From Gilvimarinus algae (GTDB lineage: Bacteria; Pseudomonadota; Gammaproteobacteria; Pseudomonadales; Cellvibrionaceae), in NCBI RefSeq assembly GCF_030518215.1, contig NZ_JAULRT010000032.1, forward strand, positions 372,001-436,000: a stretch of 64,000 nt of DNA. The letters are read 5' to 3'. The stretch's first letter is position 1. Each line of letters begins with the position of its first letter. Both the position numbers and the translations under genes were made by a program. The notes under the pieces were generated by a model, which was not told the origin of the DNA, searched no databases, and saw only the letters and a program-made list of their open reading frames with translations. This document shows, one piece after another, positions 6,351 to 14,439 of this stretch.

Positions 6351-8673
6351 AGTCCACATCGGAGGGGTTTTTCGAGCCCAGCAGGTTAATGATGTCGACA
6401 AAGGCAATCACCTGGGTGCGGCCCAGCGCGCGGCGGTAGTCCACGCGCAGGTTGAGCGAGCTAAAGCTGCCGTAGCGCTCGGTGTTGTTACTGATCGTCT
6501 CACGGCTGTAGCGCAGTGGCTGGTCCTCACCGAGCACATTTTCGTGAATGATGTAGGCCCCATAGGGACGGCCGGAGGCCCACTTCCAGCGTCCGGAAAT
6601 TTTCCAGCGTTGGTTGATTTCCCACACCCCACCCAGGCTGAACGAGTGGGGCCTGCCGTAGTCTGCGTCGTATTCTTCACAAGAGCCGCAGTCGCGGCGC
6701 ACGGATTGGTTGTAGGAGTAGGTGGCGCTGGCGGACCAGCCGTGGTCAAACTGTCGGGTAATGGCGGTGTCCACGCCGTAGGAGCTGCCTTCGCCGCGGT
6801 TATTGTAGCGCTGGGTCACTTCGTCGGTGAGCACGACCAGGTCGCTCAGTTGTTGGTAGTAGGGCTCGATAAACAGATCCCAGCGATTGGTCAACTGATG
6901 GTTGAGGCCGAGGCTAAACTGATCGATGGTTTCATATTCCAGGGTGGTACCACTGGTGTTGCTGGCCAGATCCTGAATCTGTGGTCGCTGCAGGTAGCGG
7001 CCGACAGTGGCACTGAGGCTGAGATTGTCGGTCATTGCCCAGGAGGTGGCGAGGCGCGGCGATACGCCGTCGGCGCCGGTCAGCTCATCGCCTTCATAAC
7101 GCAGGCCGGCGCGCCAGTCGAGCGGCCCGAAAGACACTTGCTGTTCCAGATAGGCGGCGTAGACCAGGCCGTCTTCGGTGTAGCGGGTATTGACGCCGTC
7201 ACCGGTTAGGACAATGTAGTTTTGGTCCGGTTGAGGCCGGTAGGCGCTCTGGTCGTATTCGTAGCGAATCCACTGGCCATCGATGTTTCTGCGCAAATCG
7301 AGTTCCAGCTGACTCAGCCTCAGGCCTGTGTTCAGGCGGCCCAGTGTGTTATCGGCGGCGAAGTCGAGGCGCCAGCCCATTTCACTGTCGTCCTGGCGGG
7401 CGGTGATGATCGGAATTCGTCTGGGGATGTCTCCCGCCTGAGCTCCCTCCGGGGCCTGTTCGGGATAGGCCTCGCCCACTTCGCTTTGTTCTGAGTAATT
7501 GCGGTAGTAGAGCCGGTTGGTCAGTTCGGCGCTCTCGCCCAGCAGCCGGCGGTAGGTGAGCGCCAGCAGGGTGTTGTCGGAAGATTGATTGACCAGCTCG
7601 ACGTCCTCGTAATTGCCGGGGTCGTCTTCATCGGAGGCGAGTACATGGTCGATATCGCGCTGAAATTCTTCCGGGGCGTGAATCAGCAAGACCTCAAGCT
7701 CATCACCATTGCCCAGGTCTGTATAGGTTTTCAGGATGATGTCGGTGACCTCCGGCTCGCCGACATCATCCAACCCGACGGTTTCAAACAGGCGGCCAAA
7801 ATTGAGCTGACGGGCCGAGAAGAGCACGCTGGTATTGTCGAGCAGGTAGCTCGGGCCGTCGTAGCCAATTTCCAACCCGGCGATGTCCACTCGCGCGGTA
7901 TAAGAGGGGGTGTCGGGGTTGCCGCGGGCGACTTCCAACTCGAGCAGCGATCCCGCGCGGCCGCCGTAAGCGGACGACCAGCCGCCGGGCTGAAAGCTGG
8001 CGCGGCCGATGACGTTGGGGGCGAAGATGCTGTAGCGGCCGCCGTCCTGGGCGTCGGCCAGTTCGCCGAAGCTGTCGCTGAAATGCACCACCGAATCAAA
8101 GGGGACGCCATCGACCAGTATCTGGTTGTCGCGGGGGCCGCTGCCGCGCACCGTGAAGCTGGAAAACTCGCCATCGGAAAACAGGCCCGGGATGCCGTCC
8201 AGCGCGCGTAGCACGTCGCTGCCGCTGCCGGCTGAGCTGCGCAGTGCCTCGCGGTCCTTTTCGGTGGCGCCTACCGAACTGAGCCAGTTGCCGCCGATGT
8301 TGTTGCCGAGCACCAGAACCTCCTCCACCGAACGGCTGGCGGGGCTCAAGCTGACCTCCAGTGGCGTGGTTTTATCGTCGATCAGGCGCACGCTCGGCAG
8401 GCGCACGCGGGCGTAGCCCGGAAAGGCCACTTCAATGGTGTAGAGCCCCGCATCCAGCCCCGGCACCCGGGCTTTGCCCTCGGTGTTTGTCTGCGCGCGC
8501 CAGTCACGGGCGTCGCGGCTGATGATCACGACCTCGGCCCGATCCAGCGCACGGCCGGTGGTTTTGTCGACGACTTCCAACAGTAGTTCGGCGGCCGATA
8601 GGGGGGTGGCGATACTCGCGAGACTCAGTAGGGCAGCGTAGCCCAAGGGTTTTGCGTTGAACGGGGCAATCAT
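6274..8673 (-). CDS. TonB-dependent receptor with N-terminal carboxypeptidase-regulatory-like domain
   Basis: 799 residues from the ATG at 8673 (MIAPFNAKPLGYAALL, a signal peptide cut near SAA). Upstream in-frame codons belong to the promoter region. After the signal peptide comes a CarboxypepD_reg-like beta-sandwich (about 28-105: LLLEVVDKTTGRALDRAEVV), then a plug domain (RALDGIPGLFSDGEFSSFTV, RGSGPRDNQILVDGVPFDS) and a beta-barrel ending in an aromatic residue (IGLRFEW). It sits in the outer membrane and imports an unknown ligand using TonB. It is divergent from a membrane LytTR regulator (8942), and matching LytTR-type half-sites lie in the shared promoter region. Confidence 0.9.
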   Translation of the reverse strand: MIAPFNAKPLGYAALLSLASIATPLSAAELLLEVVDKTTGRALDRAEVVIISRDARDWRAQTNTEGKARVPGLDAGLYTIEVAFPGYARVRLPSVRLIDDKTTPLEVSLSPASRSVEEVLVLGNNIGGNWLSSVGATEKDREALRSSAGSGSDVLRALDGIPGLFSDGEFSSFTVRGSGPRDNQILVDGVPFDSVVHFSDSFGELADAQDGGRYSIFAPNVIGRASFQPGGWSSAYGGRAGSLLELEVARGNPDTPSYTARVDIAGLEIGYDGPSYLLDNTSVLFSARQLNFGRLFETVGLDDVGEPEVTDIILKTYTDLGNGDELEVLLIHAPEEFQRDIDHVLASDEDDPGNYEDVELVNQSSDNTLLALTYRRLLGESAELTNRLYYRNYSEQSEVGEAYPEQAPEGAQAGDIPRRIPIITARQDDSEMGWRLDFAADNTLGRLNTGLRLSQLELDLRRNIDGQWIRYEYDQSAYRPQPDQNYIVLTGDGVNTRYTEDGLVYAAYLEQQVSFGPLDWRAGLRYEGDELTGADGVSPRLATSWAMTDNLSLSATVGRYLQRPQIQDLASNTSGTTLEYETIDQFSLGLNHQLTNRWDLFIEPYYQQLSDLVVLTDEVTQRYNNRGEGSSYGVDTAITRQFDHGWSASATYSYNQSVRRDCGSCEEYDADYGRPHSFSLGGVWEINQRWKISGRWKWASGRPYGAYIIHENVLGEDQPLRYSRETISNNTERYGSFSSLNLRVDYRRALGRTQVIAFVDIINLLGSKNPSDVDFNERTGEVLAEEGSLLPLIGLRFEW

Positions 8674-8710
8674 AGTGCGTCCTGAGGATATCCGGTGGCC
8701 TTGTGGGTGA

Positions 8711-8720
8711 ATGAACGGTC
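8711..8720 (-). promoter_or_regulatory. candidate LytTR half-site near the TonB receptor gene
   Basis: ATGAACGGTC here is the exact inverse of GACCGTTCAT at 8844-8853. Read on the minus strand it contains ACCGTTCAT, which fits the published LytTR half-site consensus [TA][AC][CA]GTTN[AG][TG]. It lies 38 bp upstream of the receptor ATG. LytTR sites are normally paired direct repeats; I see no strong second copy at the usual spacing. Confidence 0.45.
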
Positions 8721-8843
8721 GCTCTTGCAGCGGTTGCTGGACTATACGCTGGCGCCGCCAGCTGGATCGCAAAGAATGTATAAAAAGCGCTTCTTCTGAA
8801 TCAATGGCGCCCGGCGTTGCCACCCATAATGTCGAGTGGCGGT

Positions 8844-8853
8844 GACCGTTCAT
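8844..8853 (+). promoter_or_regulatory. candidate LytTR half-site near the LytTR regulator gene
   Basis: GACCGTTCAT contains ACCGTTCAT, a full match to the LytTR half-site consensus, and pairs with the inverted copy at 8711-8720. A weaker similar sequence (GTCGTTTAA, 8864-8872) follows at 10-bp spacing, close to LytTR direct-repeat geometry. It lies about 90 bp upstream of the LytTR gene, which suggests autoregulation. Confidence 0.45.
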
Positions 8854-8941
8854 GCAAGTCGTTGTCGTTTAATGGTCTATTGCGGCAGACACAAGGGAAC
8901 TCAGGCATTATGGCCGCTGATGGTTACAGAGTAAGCCCCGC

Positions 8942-9826
8942 ATGATTCAACGTACCATATTCGGCGTTGCCCCGATTCGAACCAGTGTGCTGGGAGTGGG
9001 CGCTGCGCTGACCCTGTTGTTTACGGCGGTGGAGCCGGCCTCTTCGGCGGGCCTCGGTTTCCTCCCGCGGCTGCTGTTCTGGGCCCTGCATGTGGGTCTG
9101 GGTCTCGGCTGCCTGTTGCTCGTCAGTGTTGTCATTCGCCATTTCGGGGCGGCGGGCTGGGCGCTCTGGGCGCTGATCATTTTGTCTGGGCTGCTGGGAG
9201 CTGTGTTGGCCACCGGCCCCTATTGGGCACTGGAGCGTTTGTTTGCCGCGCAGCTCGGGCCCGAGATCGTGGATGACTTTTGGGATCGTTTCGGTCAGCG
9301 GGGTATCTGGCAGGCAATCGTGGCCGAGTTTTTTGGTATTTTGCCGGTGTTTATGAGCAGCTGGATTGCCCTCAACCTGCCACTGCTTTTTCATCGACCC
9401 ACTGTCTATGATCCACCCGACCCTCCTAAGGAGACAGTCTCAGCGGATTGGGCCCGCGAGCAGAAGGCGCGTCGGCAGGCGTTGCTGGAGAGTCTGCCGG
9501 AGGTGGTGGGGCAGGAGCTGGTGGCCATGTCGTCGGATTTGCACTATCTGAACGTCTACACCCGGCTCGGGCAGGCGCTGGTGCTGGGCAGTCTGAAAAA
9601 AATGGCGGAGGCCTTCGGCGAGGAAGGGCTGCAAGTGCATCGCTCGCACTGGGTAATGAAGCGCGAAGTGGTGCGCGTTTTTATTGGCCGGGATGACGCT
9701 TACTGTGTGATGACTACCGGGCTGCGGGTACCCATCAGTCGCAGCAACCGTAAGCTGGTCAAAGCCTGCTTCGGTCAGCTGCGCCGCCAATCGCCCATAA
9801 CCGAGGTTCATCAGGCAAAGGCTTGA
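8942..9826 (+). CDS. membrane-anchored LytTR-family transcriptional regulator
   Basis: 294 residues. Four hydrophobic segments (about 12-31, 43-66, 72-95 and 122-150) place the N-terminal half in the inner membrane. Residues about 185-280 are a LytTR DNA-binding domain (VVGQELVAMSSDLHYLNVYT, VHRSHWVMKREVVRVF, ISRSNRKLVKACF). Membrane-LytTR proteins without a receiver domain are thought to sense a signal in or across the membrane directly. It is divergent from the TonB receptor at 6274, with candidate half-sites between them. The next gene (9908) is a secreted carbohydrate-domain-like protein, so a nutrient-sensing role is plausible but inferred. Confidence 0.88.
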   Translation: MIQRTIFGVAPIRTSVLGVGAALTLLFTAVEPASSAGLGFLPRLLFWALHVGLGLGCLLLVSVVIRHFGAAGWALWALIILSGLLGAVLATGPYWALERLFAAQLGPEIVDDFWDRFGQRGIWQAIVAEFFGILPVFMSSWIALNLPLLFHRPTVYDPPDPPKETVSADWAREQKARRQALLESLPEVVGQELVAMSSDLHYLNVYTRLGQALVLGSLKKMAEAFGEEGLQVHRSHWVMKREVVRVFIGRDDAYCVMTTGLRVPISRSNRKLVKACFGQLRRQSPITEVHQAKA

Positions 9827-9907
9827 CCGCACATGGCGACGAGGCTATAAAAAGTAAAATTTTTCGGCCTTTGAATAGCCATCATAATAACGATAAGGAC
9901 TTGCGCG

Positions 9908-10531
9908 ATGAAATCCATCCTGCCACTTGTCTGTTTGTTGCTCGCCTGCGTTAGCGCCCGGGCCAATGACGTCATTAATCCTGATTTTGTCTACTTTACC
10001 CAAGGGCAAACTCCCGGTACTTGGCAGTGGGTGTTGGCTGACCCCGGGAACTGGTGGCAGCCCATACCCGACTCCGGTGGCGCAAGCGCCAAAGGCAAGG
10101 TGCGCCTTGAGAACGCCGGCGACGAAAGTTTCCCCGGTGCCATCAAGCTGAAGTGGTCCAAATCCAGCGATTGGGGTAGCGTCAGTCTGAGTGGTGCTCC
10201 CGTGAACCTGGCCAAATACGAGCAAGCCGCTGAGCTGGTGCTGGCGGTTAAGGTGATGTCCAAGGTGCCCGACACCGTTGACCTGGTGATGCATTGCGGA
10301 GAGGGCTGCGAGGCGAAGGTCAATATTGCCGCCAACCTCAAGCAGGGGCCACGCAAACAGTGGTTCGCCCTGCCTCTGGCGTTGGATTGCTTTACCGCTA
10401 ACGGCTTGGATCTTACCAAGCTCAGTGGACCCTTCAGCCTGGGTACCGGGGGTAAGTTTGAATTGCATATTGCCGAAATCAGTTTGGCCACACTGGCCGA
10501 GGGTGATCAGGGTTGTGTGCCTAACCCCTAA
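9908..10531 (+). CDS. secreted protein resembling the C-terminal galactose-binding-like domain of ExoP GH3 enzymes
   Basis: 207 residues. A signal peptide (MKSILPLVCLLLACVSARA) is followed by about 185 residues that look like the ExoP C-terminal domain (Exop_C) found after the catalytic part of GH3 exo-beta-glucanases. The resemblance rests on the pattern VDLVMHCGEGCEAKVNIAA, KQWFALPLALDCF and GPFSLGTGGKFELHIAEISL. Here the domain stands alone, with no catalytic domain, so it may be a periplasmic or secreted sugar-binding module. Four cysteines (CGEGC, C in LDCF, C near the end) could form disulfides. It follows the LytTR gene by 81 bases and may share its promoter. Identification is by remembered pattern. 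Confidence 0.65.
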   Translation: MKSILPLVCLLLACVSARANDVINPDFVYFTQGQTPGTWQWVLADPGNWWQPIPDSGGASAKGKVRLENAGDESFPGAIKLKWSKSSDWGSVSLSGAPVNLAKYEQAAELVLAVKVMSKVPDTVDLVMHCGEGCEAKVNIAANLKQGPRKQWFALPLALDCFTANGLDLTKLSGPFSLGTGGKFELHIAEISLATLAEGDQGCVPNP

Positions 10532-10546
10532 CGTTGTTGTGGTTCT

Positions 10547-10568
10547 ACCGGCGGCTCGTTCCGCCGGT
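10547..10568 (+). terminator. hairpin after the ExoP-like gene (weak terminator candidate)
   Basis: ACCGGCGG and CCGCCGGT form an 8-bp stem with a CTCGTT loop 16 bases after the stop codon at 10531. There is no T-run after it, so it may be a transcript 3' end stabiliser or a Rho-assisted end rather than an intrinsic terminator. Confidence 0.4.
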
Positions 10569-10699
10569 TGGCGCAGTCTTGATTGCCTGTGAATGCCCAT
10601 TTTCCGCCGGCTGACTAGCCAAGCCTGTCTCGCGTTTGTCGTCAAAATATACTACCTTTAAAAAGCTCCCTATAAACTGTCTACACAGCGAGATAAACC

Positions 10700-12343
10700 G
10701 TGCACGCTATTCATAACCTATCGATCAGGCTGCGCCTGCTGATGAGCTACGCCTTACCGGTCGCCGCACTGCTGTTGATTGCCATCTTGGCCATTCAGGG
10801 GCTCAGTTCGACACAAAAAGGCGTAGAGAGTATTTACAAGGATAGGGTGATTCCTCTCGAGCAATTGAAAGTCATCTCCGATAACTACGCCGTACGGATA
10901 GTGGACGCGGTGAACAAGGCCAATGCGGGGATAGTAACGGGCGATCAGGTGCTGAGCGATATTGGCAAGGCGCGCCAGGAAATCGAGCGCCAGTGGCAGG
11001 CGTTTTTAAGCACCCACCATACCCCCGAGGAGGCGCGCTTGGCCGAGGAGGCCAAGGCACTGTTTGGCAATGCCAATCAAGCTCTTGATGCACTGGAGTC
11101 GTACCTGGCGCCGACATCAATGCGCGGCAATGTGCAGGGGTTACTCTACGAATTTGACGGTCCCTTATACGAGAGTATTGATCCGATCAGTGACAAAATA
11201 GCGGAGCTGAGTCAATTACAGTTGAGTGTGGCAGAGCACGAGTACGAACGGATTACGAACCTCTACGAACTCGACCTCAAGGTGTTTTTGACGGTTTGCA
11301 CCTTGGCGGTGTTGGGTACTCTGGTGCTCGGCAGTGTGATTTATAAAAGTATTAAGAGCCCACTTGATCGCATGGGCGCGACCATGAAAAAAGTCGCCAC
11401 AGAATCGGATTTATCTGTGTTCTGTGAGTTGCCTGGCAAGAACGAGCTGGTGGACATGGCCTACAGCTTCAACAACATGCTCTCGCAAATGAGAGCCCTG
11501 GTCGTCCAGATAAACGATGCCACCACTCAGCTGGCCGCCGCCTCTGAAGAGCTGAGTGCGGTGAGCGCCGAATCCAACGGCACTATTCAACGCCAGACCG
11601 AAGAGATTGAAATGGTGGTCACGGCTATGAACGAAATGCTTGCGACTGCACAGGAAATTGCCAGCAACGCCGGCACCGCCGATACCGAGGCGCGCAACGC
11701 CGAGGCCCGCGCCCGTGCCGGCAACCAGGTAGTCTCCAACGCAGTGAATGCGACCTTTAGCCTGATTGAAAGCCTCAACCAGGTGGCCGAACGAATCCGC
11801 ACCCTGGAGGCGGACAGCACCAACATTGGTTCAGTACTCGGGGTGATTACCGGCATAGCGGAGCAGACCAACTTGCTGGCTCTCAATGCGGCCATTGAAG
11901 CGGCCCGCGCGGGCGAGCAGGGCCGGGGCTTTGCCGTGGTGGCCGACGAGGTGCGCACTCTGGCCCAGCGCACCCAGACCTCGACCGCGGAAATTGAAGA
12001 GGCTATCAGACGCTTGCAAAGCGGTACTCACAATGCGGTGGCGGCTATGGAAACCAGCCGTGAGCAGGCCGAGAAAACCGGTGAGCACGCCACCGAGGCG
12101 GGTAAGACCTTGCAGCAAATCACCGAGGCTGTCAGTCTGATTACCGATATGAACACCCAGATTGCCAGCGCCTCTGAGGAGCAGACGCAAGTCAGTGAAG
12201 ACATTAATCGGTCGCTGGTACTGATCAATGACGCCGCGCGCGAATCCTCAACCGGTGCGCGCCAGGTGACTCAGGCCAGTACCGAGTTGTCCGATCTGGC
12301 TCAGCAGTTACACTCTCTGGTGGCTACCTTTAAAACTGCTTAA
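10700..12343 (+). CDS. methyl-accepting chemotaxis protein with 4-helix-bundle sensor
   Basis: 547 residues from a GTG start. TM1 (about 12-34), a periplasmic four-helix-bundle sensor (about 35-190; [20 protein letters not shown] is typical of the 4HB_MCP family), TM2 (about 191-213), a HAMP linker, then the cytoplasmic signalling domain with the conserved hairpin tip ([38 protein letters not shown]). It feeds CheA/CheW. No C-terminal CheR-binding pentapeptide is visible. The next gene, 12 bases downstream, encodes a SpoIIAA-like protein. The ligand is unknown. Confidence 0.93.
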   Translation: MHAIHNLSIRLRLLMSYALPVAALLLIAILAIQGLSSTQKGVESIYKDRVIPLEQLKVISDNYAVRIVDAVNKANAGIVTGDQVLSDIGKARQEIERQWQAFLSTHHTPEEARLAEEAKALFGNANQALDALESYLAPTSMRGNVQGLLYEFDGPLYESIDPISDKIAELSQLQLSVAEHEYERITNLYELDLKVFLTVCTLAVLGTLVLGSVIYKSIKSPLDRMGATMKKVATESDLSVFCELPGKNELVDMAYSFNNMLSQMRALVVQINDATTQLAAASEELSAVSAESNGTIQRQTEEIEMVVTAMNEMLATAQEIASNAGTADTEARNAEARARAGNQVVSNAVNATFSLIESLNQVAERIRTLEADSTNIGSVLGVITGIAEQTNLLALNAAIEAARAGEQGRGFAVVADEVRTLAQRTQTSTAEIEEAIRRLQSGTHNAVAAMETSREQAEKTGEHATEAGKTLQQITEAVSLITDMNTQIASASEEQTQVSEDINRSLVLINDAARESSTGARQVTQASTELSDLAQQLHSLVATFKTA

Positions 12344-12355
12344 CGGAGAGCCACT

Positions 12356-12724
12356 ATGTTGCACGTTGAGGTGAATGAGCAGGCAAGCTTGGCGATACTG
12401 ACGCCGCAAGGCACGCTCAGTGAGGCCGATTTTGCCGCGGCCAGGCGTATCATTGACCCGCTGATTGCCCAGACGGGCGGGTTAAGGGGTATTATCATTC
12501 ACGCCGAGCGATTTCCGGGCTGGGATTCGCTGTCGGCGATGATGTCTCACCTGCAGTTTGTACACGATCACCATCGCAAGCTGGACAAAGTGGCGATCGC
12601 TACGGACTCGCCCATCGGCTCGGCCCTTCAGGGCCTGGCACAACACTTTATCGCGGCGCAGGTCCGCTCCTTCGCCTACGATGAGATAGCACAGGCAAAG
12701 GCCTGGATTAGCGGACCGGCCTAG
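12356..12724 (+). CDS. SpoIIAA-like (STAS-fold) protein
   Basis: 122 residues matching the SpoIIAA-like family: LAILTPQGTLSEADFAAARR, GLRGIIIHAERFPGWDS, HRKLDKVAIATDSPIGSALQ and a C-terminal FAYDEIAQAKAWI. The fold is related to STAS anti-sigma antagonists, but these stand-alone members usually lack the phosphorylatable Ser of SpoIIAA and their role is not settled. It is 12 bases after the chemoreceptor and preceded by GGAGAG, so the two are probably one transcript. Confidence 0.8.
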   Translation: MLHVEVNEQASLAILTPQGTLSEADFAAARRIIDPLIAQTGGLRGIIIHAERFPGWDSLSAMMSHLQFVHDHHRKLDKVAIATDSPIGSALQGLAQHFIAAQVRSFAYDEIAQAKAWISGPA

Positions 12725-12748
12725 CACCCGATTTTACCGAGGACTATT

Positions 12749-13003
12749 TTGGATAAACACACACAAATTGAGATTGAAGCGGCCGCGTTTCGCCGCTTAC
12801 TGGCGCACCTGGACGAGCGCAAAGACGTGCAGAATATTGATTTAATGGAGCTGGCGGGCTTTTGCCGCAATTGTCTTGGCAAATGGTACCAGCAGGCCGC
12901 CAGTGAGCGCGGCCTTGAGCTGGACAAGGAGCAGGCGCGGGAAGTGATCTATAAAATGCCCTACAGCGAGTGGAAGGAAAAATACCAAACGCCGCGAGGA
13001 TGA
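12749..13003 (+). CDS. DUF1244 family protein
   Basis: 84 residues starting at a TTG with CGAGGA upstream. The sequence (AAAFRRLLAHLDERKDVQNI, DLMELAGFCRNCLGKWYQ, DKEQAREVIYKMPYSEWKEK) is a full-length match to the short DUF1244 family, conserved in proteobacteria, with a central FCRNCL motif. The function of the family is unknown. It follows the SpoIIAA-like gene by 24 bases. Confidence 0.85.
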   Translation: MDKHTQIEIEAAAFRRLLAHLDERKDVQNIDLMELAGFCRNCLGKWYQQAASERGLELDKEQAREVIYKMPYSEWKEKYQTPRG

Positions 13004-13032
13004 CAGCCCGGCTTGGGTAACAGAGATGGAGT

Positions 13033-13446
13033 ATGACGGACATCGGAGGTCGGCTTTGGGTGGCCATTGCGGTTTTTGCGATCAGCCACTTTCTCTACCA
13101 GTGGGTGTCTATCTTTAGCGCTATCGCCTATGGCGGCTGTCAGCAGTGGGTAGTTTTCTGGCAAGCGCACGAGCCCCTGTTGGTCAGTCCTTTTTGGGCG
13201 TTTGCGGCTGTATACGGTCTGCTGTTAGCGTGGGCGAGTGTGGAGGTCTGTATTGGCGGCGATGGCTAGGCTCTCGGCGAGCGCGCTATCTGGGCTGCAA
13301 TGGTGGCCGCTCTTTTGCTCTGCGGGCCGATTTGGCTGACTCATTGGCAGGCGCTGCAAGCGATTGCTTCCGGTAATCGCGGCGCCGACTTTACCTTCCC
13401 CTTGTTCGATATTCCCGTTGCTACATCTGCCCGTTGCTACATCTGA
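13033..13446 (+). pseudogene. small membrane protein gene with in-frame amber codon and 3' tandem duplication
   Basis: ATG at 13033 opens a frame with two hydrophobic segments (LWVAIAVFAISHFLYQWVSI; FWAFAAVYGLLLAWASVEV) that meets TAG at 13267. The same frame continues after the stop with another clear membrane segment (IWAAMVAALLLCGPIWLTHW) and ends at 13446. This looks like one three-helix protein interrupted by a nonsense codon. Near the end a 16-bp tandem duplication (13414-13445) shifts the frame; without it the tail would read PVATSESSAEA and stop. Two separate small genes, or a sequencing error at the TAG, are alternatives. I do not recognise the family. Confidence 0.5.
13414..13445. 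repeat. perfect 16-bp tandem duplication
   Basis: CCCGTTGCTACATCTG occurs twice back to back (13414-13429, 13430-13445). Sixteen is not a multiple of three, so it alters the C-terminal reading frame of the small membrane-protein gene. It looks like a recent slippage event. Confidence 0.9.
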
Positions 13447-13649
13447 AAGCAGCGCGGAGGCGTAAGAACTAGCTCACCTCGCCTGCAAAGTCTACAAACC
13501 TGTGCAAATATACCAAGCTCCAAGTCGGATTTGACGCCGTAGAAGGCTGTTATTCGCGAATTAGTCCGGACTGATATTTGCAGACTCTAGGTGACCCATG
13601 TGTCGCGAGCGCCCGAGCAGCGACCGGTTAACGCAAGAGGAGGCATTCA

Positions 13650-14381
13650 ATGGCAAAGTCCGCGCAGTTGTATCGTATGGCCACCCCCGAGCACATCTGT
13701 CCCTTTGGTCTTAAATCCCGAGCACTGTTGAAGCGCAAAGGGTACCAGCTTGAGGATCACACGCTGGACTCTCGCGAGCAAACCGATGCCTTCAAACAGA
13801 AGCACGACGTGGACACTACGCCCCAGGTATTTATCGAAGGTGAGCGGATTGGGGGTTACGATGATTTACGGGCCCATCTTGGTCTGCCCAGTGAGTCCAG
13901 CGAGGGCACAAGCTACACGCCGGTGATGGCCATTTTTAGCTGTTGCTTATTAGCTGCGCTCGCGTTGGTGTATGCCGGCCCGGCGTCGCTCGTATCCATG
14001 CAAACCCTTGAGGTGTTTGTGGCCTTGAGTATGTTGGTGCTGGCTATACAAAAGTTGCAGGATTTGACGGCGTTCTCCAACCGGTTTATTACCTACGATT
14101 TGCTGGGGATGCGCTATGTGCGTTACGCCTATGTCTACCCTTTTGCCGAAGCCTATGCGGGTATTGGTATGTTGGCAGGGCTCAGCGCCTGGCTGGTGGC
14201 ACCGGTGGCTTTTGTGATCGGGAGCATTGGTGCCATTTCGGTTTTTAAGGCGGTGTATCTCGATAAGCGTGAGCTCAAATGCGCCTGTGTTGGCGGTGAC
14301 AGCGATGTGCCGCTTGGCGCCATCTCTCTGACCGAAAATCTGTTTATGATTGCCGCCGCCGTGTGGATGTGGGTTTCTTAG
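13650..14381 (+). CDS. glutaredoxin-MauE/DoxX-like membrane fusion protein
   Basis: 243 residues. Residues 1-85 are a glutaredoxin domain: CPFG active site with a single Cys (residue 17), the cis-proline segment TTPQVFIEGERIGGYDDL. Residues about 92-243 are four membrane helices of the MauE/DoxX redox-associated type, with a Cys pair (LKCACVGG, about 210) followed by DVPLGAISLTENLFM. The fusion suggests that electrons or disulfides pass between the glutaredoxin and the membrane cysteines; that is inference. GAGGAGGC precedes the ATG. No mau gene cluster is nearby. Confidence 0.88.
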   Translation: MAKSAQLYRMATPEHICPFGLKSRALLKRKGYQLEDHTLDSREQTDAFKQKHDVDTTPQVFIEGERIGGYDDLRAHLGLPSESSEGTSYTPVMAIFSCCLLAALALVYAGPASLVSMQTLEVFVALSMLVLAIQKLQDLTAFSNRFITYDLLGMRYVRYAYVYPFAEAYAGIGMLAGLSAWLVAPVAFVIGSIGAISVFKAVYLDKRELKCACVGGDSDVPLGAISLTENLFMIAAAVWMWVS

Positions 14382-14396
14382 CCGTTGGCGGCGGTC

Positions 14397-14422
14397 AGCC
14401 CTGCCTGAAACGGCAGGGCTGG
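14397..14422. terminator. 10-bp hairpin between convergent genes
   Basis: CAGCCCTGCC and GGCAGGGCTG form a perfect 10-bp stem with a TGAAAC loop between the fusion gene (stop at 14381) and potD (stop at 14440). There is no T-run on either strand, so it could end transcripts in both directions with help, or protect 3' ends. Confidence 0.5.
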
Positions 14423-14439
14423 GTAGGGCGATCGGTCGC

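Noticed and set aside
13460-13610. Third MITE suggested by CCTGCAAAGTCT and AGACTCTAGG-like inverted stretches
   Set aside because: The matches are short and interrupted, with no defined ends or target duplication.
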